From assembly GCA_900766925.1 (NCBI GenBank), contig CAAFXG010000111.1, forward strand, positions 1-45,631: a stretch of 45,631 bases of DNA, read 5' to 3'. Under the pieces are notes generated by a model that had not been told where the DNA came from, did no database searches, and saw only the letters and a program-made list of their open reading frames with translations. Both the position numbers and the translations under genes were made by a program. Positions 26,045 through 35,052 of this stretch are shown piece after piece (position 1 is the stretch's first letter; each line of letters opens with the position of its first letter). Origin of the DNA: Lachnospiraceae bacterium (GTDB lineage Bacteria > Bacillota > Clostridia > Lachnospirales > Lachnospiraceae).

Positions 26045-28738
26045 CTACAATTCTTTTTTCCACATGTCAATTATTTCCCCACAACCATCAACATCAATAT
26101 TGCCAACAGCAGCCTTCAGCATATCAAAATATTCCTGCTGGCTATTTGGATAAGAAAATTGATTCATTTCACCGATAACCTGCTCCATTTCGTCCATATC
26201 AAGATTATCTGTTGCAGTAAGCATATGCTCAAACATAACCAGAAGCTGTTCATTTGTTACGGCAGGCTTTGGACCGGTCTCATCCTTTTCCTCACAATAA
26301 GGCTTTAATATGTCAATATAGCTCTCATACTTTTGGAGCATTTCGTCTGTGTATTTCCTGATTGTAAATATATCTTCTTCGTTTCCCGCCATTTCTAAAC
26401 GGGCGGCCATCTCTGATAACTCCATTGCCCCTATTTGCTTTGATGCACTCTTAAGAGCATGTACCTCTATTGTATATGACTTCCAGTCTGCGCTCTCATT
26501 AAACTGCCTTATCAGCTTGGACTTTGTCGTAATTGCATTGTAATACTCTTTTAAAATAATCCTGTATAAGGAATCGCTGCCAATCATTTCTCTGGCCTTG
26601 TTAACATCTAAATCCCCAATTATAAGCTCCACAGCTTTATCGTCTTTAGATTTATTATTTGTAGTAAATTTTTCTTTTTGTATCTTGTTTTCGGGTAACC
26701 ATTTTGCGAGCTTAGACACAATTGTTTTCATTTCAATAGGTTTTGCCACAAAGTCGTTCATACCCTCTGATAAAAACAGTTCCTTTGCTCCGTCAACTGC
26801 ATTTGCCGTAAGCGCTATAATCGGCACATCATCATATGTAGGATGCAGTCTGCGAATAATTCTTGTTGTTTCTACACCATCTATTTCAGGCATCATATGA
26901 TCCATAAATATAAGGTCAAACTTATGTTGCGAAATCAAATCCAATGCACTCTTACCACCCGTTGCAGTATAAATCTGCATCTTTAATGGTTCCAACAGAC
27001 CCTTTGTAACTGTAAGATTAATCTCATTATCATCAACAACGAGAATCTCTGCCTCAGGTGCGATAAAATTAAATTCAAACAATTCCGAGGACTCGTTTAT
27101 ATGTAGCTTTTCTTCATTGAGTATGGTAGCTATCTGAATTGTGGAAAACGGTTTTTTTATTGTTTTGAGGTTATCCTTCTCCCATTTTTTGTTGGTATAA
27201 AACGGTACAAGCAGAACACTGGTAATATACGGATACTCATTAAGCATCTGCTCAATCCGCTCGTCATAATTTTCTTCTTCCATAAACAGAAACAGTTTTC
27301 TTCCCCGGATTTCTCCATCATTTTCACTTAGCAGGTCATCCAGATAATCCGGTGCCGTAAGTGCCATGGAGTAAACTCCCATACTGTTTGTATCCTCAAA
27401 AAACTGTCTTGCAAAAAACGAACGGTTAAAATATCCGATTGCAGCCACTGAATCTGTATTCTTTATGCTGATACACGGAGATGAATCCACAATTTTCTGC
27501 GGAAGCGAAAACGAAAATGTACTTCCCTTTTCATAAACACTGCTGACCTGAATTTCTCCACCCATTAATGTCAGTAATTGACGTGTGATGGCAAGTCCAA
27601 GACCCGTTCCCTCAATATTACGGTTTCTCTTACTATCCACCTGCTGGAAGGACTGAAATATTTTATCAAGATTGGCCTCTTTTATACCGATACCGGTATC
27701 CTTTACCGACACCTTCATCAATATATTTTCTTCATCTATCTTCTCGTAACCAACTATAATATCCACATGCCCCTGACGGGTAAATTTAACTGCATTATTC
27801 GCCAGATTAATAAGAATCTGACGAACCCTCAGATTATCTCCAAGCAATACCTTCGGAAATGATGGATCCATTTTTAAAAGCAGCTCCACATTTTTATCCG
27901 TAAGACGGGTCATAACAATATTTGCCACATCATAGAAAAGCGAAACAGATTCATATTCCACAGGCTGTATATCCATTTTACCTGAATCTATTTTTGAGAA
28001 ATCAAGAATGTCATTAATGATATTCAACAATGCATTTCCCGATGACTTAATCTGATTAATATATTCTCTTGCAGCCGGAGTAAGCTCTTCCCTAAGAGCC
28101 ATCTCAGCCATACCGATTACTGCATTCATAGGTGTTCGGATTTCATGACTCATATTTGCCAGAAAGTCAGACTTCATATTAGCGACACGTTCCACTTCCT
28201 TATTAAGCTGTAATGTCATATATTTTCCATATGCAAAATCCGACATGATACTGGCTGTAGTATATAAAACCTCTGCCGCAACATCGATTTGTTCATGCTC
28301 AATTACAGGAACCTTCCCAATCGCCTCCCAGTACTCATCAAAATCAATATCCAGATCATTTGCGATTGCCCGGATAAATTCTTTTTTGGGTTTCTCTGCA
28401 AAAACCTGTCCCCCGATTAAACATCCCACCAGCCTGTCATCGACTACTATGGGTGCTGCAAAATCAATCAATCCCGAATGACACATATAGGTTGTAGGTT
28501 TACCGGTTTCCAGAGAGGCCTCTGCTCCGAATTTGTCGCATTTTTCACATCGTGCACAGCCCTTTTTGCTTTTCCTTACAAACTCCATGCAACAGTCAGA
28601 AAAGTTAGAACCCTTTGTTATTGCTTTTCCATTCGCATCCGTTGTAAGCGCCGCCATACCCGTCATCTTTGAAAATGATTCCTGGACACGCTGCAGCATA
28701 TCTATATCAACCAGTTCTGTCAACTGAATATCACTCAT
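26045..28738 (-). CDS. PocR-domain hybrid histidine kinase with receiver and Hpt
   Basis: An 897-residue cytoplasmic phosphorelay kinase. Domains in order: PocR ligand-binding domain (about 8-175; cysteine cluster CARCEKC, CHSGLIDFAAPI, GGQVF), HisKA (about 190-260, phosphorylated His in MSHEIRTPMN), HATPase (about 300-420; NLANNAVKFT, DTGIGI, GTGLGLAIT), a diverged receiver-like region without an obvious phospho-acceptor (about 430-555), a full receiver (about 565-690; LVVDDNE, LIFMDHMMPE, FVAKPI) and an Hpt domain (about 715-800; HALKSASKQIG). There are no membrane segments. ATG 28738 has AGGGGG upstream. PocR domains sense small metabolites. The headless LacI gene follows by 14 bases. Confidence 0.92.
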   Translation of the reverse strand: MSDIQLTELVDIDMLQRVQESFSKMTGMAALTTDANGKAITKGSNFSDCCMEFVRKSKKGCARCEKCDKFGAEASLETGKPTTYMCHSGLIDFAAPIVVDDRLVGCLIGGQVFAEKPKKEFIRAIANDLDIDFDEYWEAIGKVPVIEHEQIDVAAEVLYTTASIMSDFAYGKYMTLQLNKEVERVANMKSDFLANMSHEIRTPMNAVIGMAEMALREELTPAAREYINQIKSSGNALLNIINDILDFSKIDSGKMDIQPVEYESVSLFYDVANIVMTRLTDKNVELLLKMDPSFPKVLLGDNLRVRQILINLANNAVKFTRQGHVDIIVGYEKIDEENILMKVSVKDTGIGIKEANLDKIFQSFQQVDSKRNRNIEGTGLGLAITRQLLTLMGGEIQVSSVYEKGSTFSFSLPQKIVDSSPCISIKNTDSVAAIGYFNRSFFARQFFEDTNSMGVYSMALTAPDYLDDLLSENDGEIRGRKLFLFMEEENYDERIEQMLNEYPYITSVLLVPFYTNKKWEKDNLKTIKKPFSTIQIATILNEEKLHINESSELFEFNFIAPEAEILVVDDNEINLTVTKGLLEPLKMQIYTATGGKSALDLISQHKFDLIFMDHMMPEIDGVETTRIIRRLHPTYDDVPIIALTANAVDGAKELFLSEGMNDFVAKPIEMKTIVSKLAKWLPENKIQKEKFTTNNKSKDDKAVELIIGDLDVNKAREMIGSDSLYRIILKEYYNAITTKSKLIRQFNESADWKSYTIEVHALKSASKQIGAMELSEMAARLEMAGNEEDIFTIRKYTDEMLQKYESYIDILKPYCEEKDETGPKPAVTNEQLLVMFEHMLTATDNLDMDEMEQVIGEMNQFSYPNSQQEYFDMLKAAVGNIDVDGCGEIIDMWKKEL

Positions 28739-28776
28739 CAACACATCCCCCTATCTGTTCTAAATCATTTTGCATT

Positions 28777-30066
28777 TCATTTTTTATCGTTTTCATAATA
28801 CTTTAACACTTCTTCCTTGGCATCCATGAACATTGAAACCAATACCGGATCAAAATCCTCTCCGGCTCCTTCCTCAATAATTGAAAAACAGGTTTCAATC
28901 GGCATCGCATCACGATAGCATCTCTTCGCCGATACTGCATCAAAGACATCCGCTATAGCCATAATTCTCGCATGTAACGGAATTTCCTCTCCCTTAAGTC
29001 CGTCCGGATACCCTTTTCCATTCCATTTCTCATGATGATACCTTGCTACCTCATATGCAATTTGCTGATACTCGGAATCATCCAAATCATCAAAGGTTTC
29101 CCTTATTATTTCACCACCCTTGGCTGCATGCTCTTTCATTATGGTATATTCATCCTCTGTCAGCCGTCCGGGTTTTTGTAATATATAATCCGGTGTTGCA
29201 ATTTTCCCTATGTCATGCATAGGTGCAGCATCAAGAACATGCTTTATGTAATCCTTGGACAATTTTCTTGTATATTTAGGATGTTTCCTAAGCTCCTGTA
29301 AAATAATGCTTACATAACCTCTTGTTCTTATAATATGTCCACCGGTGCTGTTATCTCTGTTTTCAACTAATGTTGCAAAAGCGGTAACCATATCTTCATT
29401 ATAAAGCCGAAGACGTCTTAGTGATGGGTCTTCAAAATTAAGGTATATTCCAATAAGTGTAATTGCAGGAACCAGTGAAGATAATAAAATTTCCGGATAT
29501 ACAATCTGGGCAATCAGAATTCCCAACACAATTGCCATAAATGTAATTATACTAAACATCTTCTTTTTTTCTAAGGTTGCATGTTTTATACAAATTATAA
29601 TAAATATAAAAGAAAAATAAATAAACACGGTAGCATAACACACAACAACGGAAATTCCCATGGAATAATTCGTCATTTTCCCATGAACATATTCAAGCTC
29701 GTTTAAAAACAGCAAAATAACCAGCAATGAAACTATACCCGGTATAAGACAGCCCACCAATATTTTTATATTGTCAATACCAATTGTCTGCTTCATCATG
29801 TAAAGAAATATCAAAATTGTAACACAATCCATGCTGACAAAAAACAGTCCGTGTAACAAAAGATTTACCCATTCCGGTACAACCTCCAAATGATTTACCG
29901 TCCACGCAGTAGCACCATCAAATATAATTGACCATGGCACAACCACCAAAAGTGAATCAAACCAAAAACTGCATGAAACTTTTTTGTCAAATGTATCCTT
30001 CACGTATGTAGCTGTGAAATATAATACAAGAATCAGGCATCCAAGCTGTAATTTAAACTCAAACAA
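28777..30066 (-). CDS. Membrane HD-GYP phosphodiesterase
   Basis: A 429-residue protein predicted to degrade c-di-GMP. About seven hydrophobic segments fill residues 1-210. The HD-GYP domain (about 220-420) has MHDIGKIATPD (the HD pair), KEHAAKGGEI, the RYHHEKWNGKGYPDGL signature (GYP) and IADVFDAV. The start is a TTG at 30066 with AAAGGAAG upstream; no ATG is well placed. It ends 38 bases before the PocR kinase start and may be co-transcribed with it. The input domain is unrecognised; a sensed signal is not predictable. Confidence 0.9.
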   Translation of the reverse strand: MFEFKLQLGCLILVLYFTATYVKDTFDKKVSCSFWFDSLLVVVPWSIIFDGATAWTVNHLEVVPEWVNLLLHGLFFVSMDCVTILIFLYMMKQTIGIDNIKILVGCLIPGIVSLLVILLFLNELEYVHGKMTNYSMGISVVVCYATVFIYFSFIFIIICIKHATLEKKKMFSIITFMAIVLGILIAQIVYPEILLSSLVPAITLIGIYLNFEDPSLRRLRLYNEDMVTAFATLVENRDNSTGGHIIRTRGYVSIILQELRKHPKYTRKLSKDYIKHVLDAAPMHDIGKIATPDYILQKPGRLTEDEYTIMKEHAAKGGEIIRETFDDLDDSEYQQIAYEVARYHHEKWNGKGYPDGLKGEEIPLHARIMAIADVFDAVSAKRCYRDAMPIETCFSIIEEGAGEDFDPVLVSMFMDAKEEVLKYYENDKK

Positions 30067-30097
30067 AACACTTCTTCCTTTCTAACCTTAAAAATGA

Positions 30098-30143
30098 GGC
30101 TGTCGCATCTGCTATATATGTATACATAGCAAATACGACAGCC
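30098..30143 (-). terminator. Hairpin with GGCTGTCG ends after a response-regulator gene
   Basis: Arms GGCTGTCGCATCTGCTAT and the complementary ATAGCAAATACGACAGCC pair with two wobble-type differences. It lies 12 bases past the stop of the REC-HD-GYP gene (minus strand), and the minus strand then reads TCATTTTT, a short T run. The ends resemble those of the hairpins at 16804 and 45461, so this may be a small member of the same repeat family used as a terminator. Confidence 0.5.
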
Positions 30144-30155
30144 CACATCCGGCAA

Positions 30156-31250
30156 TTATTCCTCTACCGTATCCTCTACAAAAGTAAATCCTTTCTCAGT
30201 CAAATCAAAGAAAATATCCTTTGCCATGTCAAAGCAATTTAATACCTTTGGTGAAAACGTTCCACATTCTCCGTTATGAATCATATTAATCGCCTCATCT
30301 ACGGCATACGGCGTCTTATATACTCTTTTACTTACCAATGCATCATAAACATCTGCAATTGAAACAACCTGCGCCCAAATCGGAATATCTTCCCCCTTAA
30401 GTCCGTCCGGATACCCCTTTCCATCATAACGCTCATGATGGTATCTGCATATCTCATAACAGTACTTATAAAACTCATCATCATTCTGGTTGAACTTGTC
30501 AAGAATCTCACAGCCCTTTGTCGTGTGAGTCTTCATTACCTCGAACTCCTCCTTAGTAAGACGTCCCGGCTTCAACAGTATGATATCCGGTATTGCAATC
30601 TTACCAATGTCATGAAGTACTGATGCACTGGCAATCAGATGAATTTGTTCATCCGTCAAATTATACTCCGGATAATTCTTCTGCATATATTTCAACAAAA
30701 TGTTTGTAAACATTTTAACTCGCTGAATATGCTCTCCTGACTCAAGACTACGGAATTCTACAACTGAGCTCAGCGCATCAATAAGGAATTCGTTACTCTT
30801 CCTGAGCTTTTCCTTACTGGCTTTAAGCTGTCTTGTACGTCTTTCCAGACGCTCCTCCAGATGAATTCTATGTTCAAAAAGTTCAATCAGGTTAAGTGTT
30901 CTACGCATAACAACTGCAGGAGCAAACGGCTTGTATATGATATCAGAAACACCTAAATCATATGCTACCACATCACTTTCCACGGTTGACTCTCCGGTAA
31001 CCATAATAACAGGAATGATATTGATTATATCCTTATTCCTCATATACTTGAGAACATCTATACCATTCATTCTAGGCATCTGAAGGTCAAGAAAAATCAA
31101 CGCAATCTCGTCTAAATGAGAATTCAGCTTCTCTATCGCGTCAACACCATCCACAGCCTCAATAATCTCGTATTGTTCCTCAAAAATATCTCGTAATATG
31201 TCACGATTAATTTCCTGATCGTCTACAAGTAACAACGCATTTCTACTCAT
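30156..31250 (-). CDS. Response regulator with HD-GYP output
   Basis: A 364-residue cytoplasmic protein: receiver domain (about 1-125; LLVDDQEIN, phospho-acceptor in LIFLDLQMPRMNG, Lys in IIYKPF), a short helical linker (about 125-150; EERLERRTRQLKASKEKL) and an HD-GYP domain (about 150-345; LHDIGKIAIPD, RYHHERYDGKGYPDGL, IADVYDAL). Family members hydrolyse c-di-GMP when their receiver is phosphorylated. The ATG at 31250 has AAGGGGAG seven bases upstream; a longer reading frame starts at 31313 without a ribosome site. It is divergent from rubrerythrin. The cognate kinase is not evident, but several candidates lie nearby. Confidence 0.92.
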   Translation of the reverse strand: MSRNALLLVDDQEINRDILRDIFEEQYEIIEAVDGVDAIEKLNSHLDEIALIFLDLQMPRMNGIDVLKYMRNKDIINIIPVIMVTGESTVESDVVAYDLGVSDIIYKPFAPAVVMRRTLNLIELFEHRIHLEERLERRTRQLKASKEKLRKSNEFLIDALSSVVEFRSLESGEHIQRVKMFTNILLKYMQKNYPEYNLTDEQIHLIASASVLHDIGKIAIPDIILLKPGRLTKEEFEVMKTHTTKGCEILDKFNQNDDEFYKYCYEICRYHHERYDGKGYPDGLKGEDIPIWAQVVSIADVYDALVSKRVYKTPYAVDEAINMIHNGECGTFSPKVLNCFDMAKDIFFDLTEKGFTFVEDTVEE

Positions 31251-31489
31251 GTATATACTCCCCTTCTGTATATTCTGTAACGCATTTTTTACTTTCTGTG
31301 TCCACACCATCAAGTATATCTAAATAAACCTTATACTTAACAAGATTTTTCGACATATTATCTCGGATTATATCATATATAACTATCCACAACAACTAGT
31401 TTATCAAAAAACTTTAGTTCGGTAATGCACTATATAAATAAACTTACAAATTATATGTATTTTTTTCTCTGAGCAGAAACAAAAAAAGA

Positions 31490-31517
31490 TTGAATTTTTC
31501 TAAAATTATATTATAAT
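31490..31517 (+). promoter_or_regulatory. Predicted rubrerythrin promoter
   Basis: TTGAAT (31490-31495) and TATAAT (31512-31517) are spaced by 16 bases, 48 bases before the ATG. This sits in the 315-base gene-free stretch 31251-31565. The rest of that stretch is AT-rich, with no further feature that I can support. Confidence 0.6.
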
Positions 31518-31520
31518 ATC

Positions 31521-31535
31521 ATTATTGAGAATAAT
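31521..31535. promoter_or_regulatory. Palindrome at the rubrerythrin transcription start region
   Basis: ATTATTGAGAATAAT is a perfect 6-3-6 inverted repeat starting three bases after the -10 box, where a repressor would block transcription. Its AT-rich form recalls Fur/PerR-family operators, which commonly control rubrerythrin, but it is not a clean match to the 7-1-7 consensus. Confidence 0.4.
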
Positions 31536-31565
31536 TCCTAACAAGGAACAAAAAGGAGGAAAATC

Positions 31566-32108
31566 ATGGCAACAAACAAGTACACAGGAACACAGACAGA
31601 AAAAAATCTTCAGCAGGCATTTGCAGGCGAATCACAGGCAAGAAATAAGTATACTTATTTTGCATCTGTAGCCAAAAAGGAAGGCTATGAACAAATGGCT
31701 GCATTATTCTTAAAGACAGCCGACAACGAGAAGGAGCATGCAAAAATGTGGTTTAAAGAGCTTGCAGGTCTCGGTGACACAAAGGCAAATCTTGCAGACG
31801 CTGCAGATGGTGAAAACTATGAGTGGACAGATATGTATGAAGGCTTTGCAAAGACAGCAGAGGAAGAAGGCTTCCCAGAGCTTGCAGCTAAGTTCAGAGC
31901 AGTAGGCGAAATCGAAAAGCATCACGAAGAAAGATATCGTGCACTTCTCAAGAACATAGAGACAGCCCAGGTATTTGAAAAATCTGAAGTTAAGGTTTGG
32001 GAGTGTAGAAACTGCGGTCATATTGTAGTCGGAACCAAAGCACCGGAGGTATGCCCTGTCTGCAATCATCCACAAAGCTATTTCGAGCTTCACGAAGAGA
32101 ACTACTAA
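31566..32108 (+). CDS. rbr: Rubrerythrin
   Basis: A 180-residue non-haem diiron peroxidase that reduces hydrogen peroxide and protects anaerobes from oxygen stress. The four-helix domain (about 1-140) carries the diiron ligands in GESQARNKY, DNEKEH, FPELAAKFRAVGEIEKHH. The C-terminal rubredoxin-like domain has two knuckles, C-x2-C in WECRNCGH and VCPVCNHP. Length is normal. The ATG has AAAGGAGG upstream. It is monocistronic: divergent from the response regulator and convergent with the next kinase, with element B in between. Confidence 0.96.
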   Translation: MATNKYTGTQTEKNLQQAFAGESQARNKYTYFASVAKKEGYEQMAALFLKTADNEKEHAKMWFKELAGLGDTKANLADAADGENYEWTDMYEGFAKTAEEEGFPELAAKFRAVGEIEKHHEERYRALLKNIETAQVFEKSEVKVWECRNCGHIVVGTKAPEVCPVCNHPQSYFELHEENY

Positions 32109-32142
32109 AATAACCACTCCGCTATCTTCTATTTTGAGATAT

Positions 32143-32334
32143 CAGGCATGAAATAAGGGTGCTGTTGCATAGGCCATATTAAGGTGTATTGCTAAGACCG
32201 TTTGTGAACGTCGGCACTTAACGAGCGTGTACTTTACGCGAGTTTAGTACCGCTACGTGAACAACCGAGCGAGAGCATGTCTTAGTAATACACCTTAATA
32301 TGGCTTATGCAACAGCACCCTTATTTCACGCCTG
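32143..32334. repeat. Palindromic element B: conserved 82-nt core in long unique arms
   Basis: Left arm 32143-32197 and right arm 32280-32334 (55 bases each) pair with three mismatches. The 82-base core (32198-32279) is the plus-strand counterpart of the core in element A (17989-18070, minus strand). The arms contain GTGCTGTTGCAT, loosely like the ends of the small hairpins at 16804 and 30098, but have no similarity to the arms of element A. The element fills the gap between convergent rubrerythrin and the kinase gene, whose stop starts at 32341. No ORF is present. Confidence 0.85.
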
Positions 32335-32340
32335 GTAAGC

Positions 32341-35013
32341 TTATTCTTTAAGATTTCCTGAAATCACCTTGATTACCTCCTCTATCACAATAGGCTTGGC
32401 AATATGTGCATTCATGCCTGCATCAAGGGAAGCCTGTACATCCTCGGCGAATGCATTTGCTGTCATTGCTATGATTGGAATTGTCTGGGCATCCGGACGT
32501 TCCTTAATTGCACGAATCGCCCTGGTTGCCTCATATCCATTCATAACCGGCATCATAATATCCATCAAAATAAGATCAAAGCAGCCCTCTTTGTTGTTTG
32601 CAAATATATCAAGTGCTTCTTTACCATCATTAACTCTCGTTACCTGAATACCATATTCCTCAAGCTGTATTGTTGCTATTTCCGCATTCATATCGTTATC
32701 TTCAGCAAGCAGCACCTTTCTTCCGTTTACATCAATATACACCGGCAAATCCTGTTCCTGCACATTGTCAGCAGAAGTAAAATACATAGGTATTTCAACC
32801 ACCACAGTTGTTCCAACACCCTTTTCGCTTTCTACCGAAATCGTTCCGCCCATCATTTCCACATATCGTTTGGCAATCGGCATACCAAGTCCGGTACCCT
32901 TATATTGTGTTCTTGCACCTGATTCTTCCTGCGAAAACTCATCAAAAATCTTTCCGAGAAATTCTTTGCTCATTCCGACACCTGTATCAGCTACAGAATA
33001 ATGTACTACAATCTGTCCGTCACTTTCTCCCTTGCGATAATCCGTTGCAAAGGTAACACTGCCTCCATCATTTGTATACTTAACAGCGTTACTTAGAATA
33101 TTCACCAATACCTCCCTTATCCTAACGGCATCCGCTATAACATATGGAGTTTCCAATTTATTTAGTTCTACATTAAAGGTCAAATCTCTGCCATTGAGAA
33201 ATTCCTGCATTATATCCAGCACAGACTCCGTTACAACACATATATTAACCGGTGCAGGTGCAAACTTTGTCTTTCCACTCTCTATTCTGCTTATATCCAA
33301 CACATCATTGATAAGAGCAAGCAAATGTTCCGAGCTTTCAGAAATCTTCTTAAGACAATTTTCAACAGTCTCATTTGTATCCTGCTTAAGTGCAATATTG
33401 GTAAATCCTATTATTGCGTTCATCGGAGTTCGTATATCATGAGACATGTTGCTAAGAAAAATCGTTTTCGCTTCGTTTGCATGTTCTGCCGACACAAGTG
33501 CCATCTTCAGATTTTCGTGGCTTTCCTGTAACTGCTCATTTAGTATTGTGGTCTTTCTTGCTGCATCCTTTACCTTTTTCAAGACGACAAGTACCATTAT
33601 AAGAATTCCCAAAAATACTGCCAGCATTATAAGAGCAATATCCATAAAATTATCCCTGGCAAAATCCTTCCATGTTACCTTCTTCACCGGATTTGCATAC
33701 ATGGTAAGCGCACCATTCATCAACAAATCAGGCATTACCCTAATAGTTTTATTAAGAACGGATATTAATGTTGTTTCATCTCTATTTGCAACAAAGGACA
33801 TACTTGTACTCTTAGACAAATACACACAATAAAACGACTTTTCGTTATAACAATTGAGCATCCTATACGCACTTGTCACAAAGCAATCCACCTTCTTATC
33901 CTCAAGAAGCTTCTCATAGTCATCCGGATTATCACAATATATTATTTCCCACTTTGGATACTTAGACGATAGGTACCACTTAAGTCCTATATCATCTTTT
34001 GCCACAGCTACTGTATTTTCAGCAGATTCGTTAAAATTATTCTGCGTTGTTACAGCCGCCATCGGAGTATTCAGCATAGTATCAGAAAAAAGAATCCCCT
34101 CCTTTTCTCCATAATGAAGACTCTTGTTAAGCGGAAAAATCACATCAACTTCTCCACTCTTTAGAGCATCCATTTCCTCTCCGATACTATCATATGGAAT
34201 TGCCTCAAACTCAAGCGTCCCGTTTTTAAGGCAATTACTGGCATATTTAATATACTCAGCGAGTGCACCAATCAAATTTCCCGTATTCTCGTCTATATCA
34301 CTAAATGCAAGATTATCCTTAAGATATGCCACCCTTATTTTGCCGTGTTCACCAAGCCACTCTATTTCTTCACGCGAAAGAGTATTTGCCATTGGCGACA
34401 AATCGTATTTGCGTTTTAACTCTTCCGTATAATATGGTTTTGCAGTGTTAATCTGATTCATTGCCTCATCGAGCTCTTCTTTTAAATCCATCCTGTCCTT
34501 ATTTATTGCAAAGTAAATATCAGATTCTCCTATACAGAAGCTTGCTGACAAATTACTGTCAAGTCCATAAGACAAATCCGGTGCCACAACACAATCAATC
34601 TCACCGGTTCTGATTTTTTCCTGAGCCTGTGAAAAACCATTCACCACAATAACTCTTGCATCTATGCCATTTTCTTCCATCCAGCTTTTAAAAAACTCCA
34701 CCTGAATGGTATTCTTGTCAATTCCCACTCTTTTCCCATTCATCGTCTGTATATCAGATATCGAAATATCCGATCTCAATGTGTCTGAATATACATAGTA
34801 CTTCTCATTTCCCATAGGCACAAAGGAATAACCACTTCGTTCACCATACGTTCCGGTGATATTGAATGTACTTTCATACCAGCCTACACGCACAACCGTT
34901 TCTTCCTGTTTCTCCTCCGCCCTTAAAATTAAAGGCTCCACGGCACCAAGTGTCAATATAAGGCAAAAAACCATTGGAAGTATTCTATTCATTATTGAAT
35001 TTCTCTTTTTCAT
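32341..35013 (-). CDS. Hybrid histidine kinase with two periplasmic-binding-type sensor domains
   Basis: An 890-residue membrane kinase. Order: signal peptide/anchor (1-32), a first SBP_bac_3-like domain (about 38-200), a second (about 222-445), a membrane segment (about 455-478), a short coiled coil, HisKA (about 515-580; SNMSHDIRTPMNAIIG), HATPase (about 625-740; NILSNAVKYT, DTGVGM, GTGLGMPIA) and a receiver (about 755-885; LLAEDND, LILMDIMMPVM, HIAKPI). The first sensor domain is short: after RSGY it jumps to VPMGNEKYY, losing about 50 residues usually found there, in frame. It probably senses amino-acid-like ligands. The start at 35013 has GGGGGAG upstream. Confidence 0.9.
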   Translation of the reverse strand: MKKRNSIMNRILPMVFCLILTLGAVEPLILRAEEKQEETVVRVGWYESTFNITGTYGERSGYSFVPMGNEKYYVYSDTLRSDISISDIQTMNGKRVGIDKNTIQVEFFKSWMEENGIDARVIVVNGFSQAQEKIRTGEIDCVVAPDLSYGLDSNLSASFCIGESDIYFAINKDRMDLKEELDEAMNQINTAKPYYTEELKRKYDLSPMANTLSREEIEWLGEHGKIRVAYLKDNLAFSDIDENTGNLIGALAEYIKYASNCLKNGTLEFEAIPYDSIGEEMDALKSGEVDVIFPLNKSLHYGEKEGILFSDTMLNTPMAAVTTQNNFNESAENTVAVAKDDIGLKWYLSSKYPKWEIIYCDNPDDYEKLLEDKKVDCFVTSAYRMLNCYNEKSFYCVYLSKSTSMSFVANRDETTLISVLNKTIRVMPDLLMNGALTMYANPVKKVTWKDFARDNFMDIALIMLAVFLGILIMVLVVLKKVKDAARKTTILNEQLQESHENLKMALVSAEHANEAKTIFLSNMSHDIRTPMNAIIGFTNIALKQDTNETVENCLKKISESSEHLLALINDVLDISRIESGKTKFAPAPVNICVVTESVLDIMQEFLNGRDLTFNVELNKLETPYVIADAVRIREVLVNILSNAVKYTNDGGSVTFATDYRKGESDGQIVVHYSVADTGVGMSKEFLGKIFDEFSQEESGARTQYKGTGLGMPIAKRYVEMMGGTISVESEKGVGTTVVVEIPMYFTSADNVQEQDLPVYIDVNGRKVLLAEDNDMNAEIATIQLEEYGIQVTRVNDGKEALDIFANNKEGCFDLILMDIMMPVMNGYEATRAIRAIKERPDAQTIPIIAMTANAFAEDVQASLDAGMNAHIAKPIVIEEVIKVISGNLKE

Positions 35014-35052
35014 GTATAACTCCCCCTACCTCATTTTATATTAGGTAATTGC

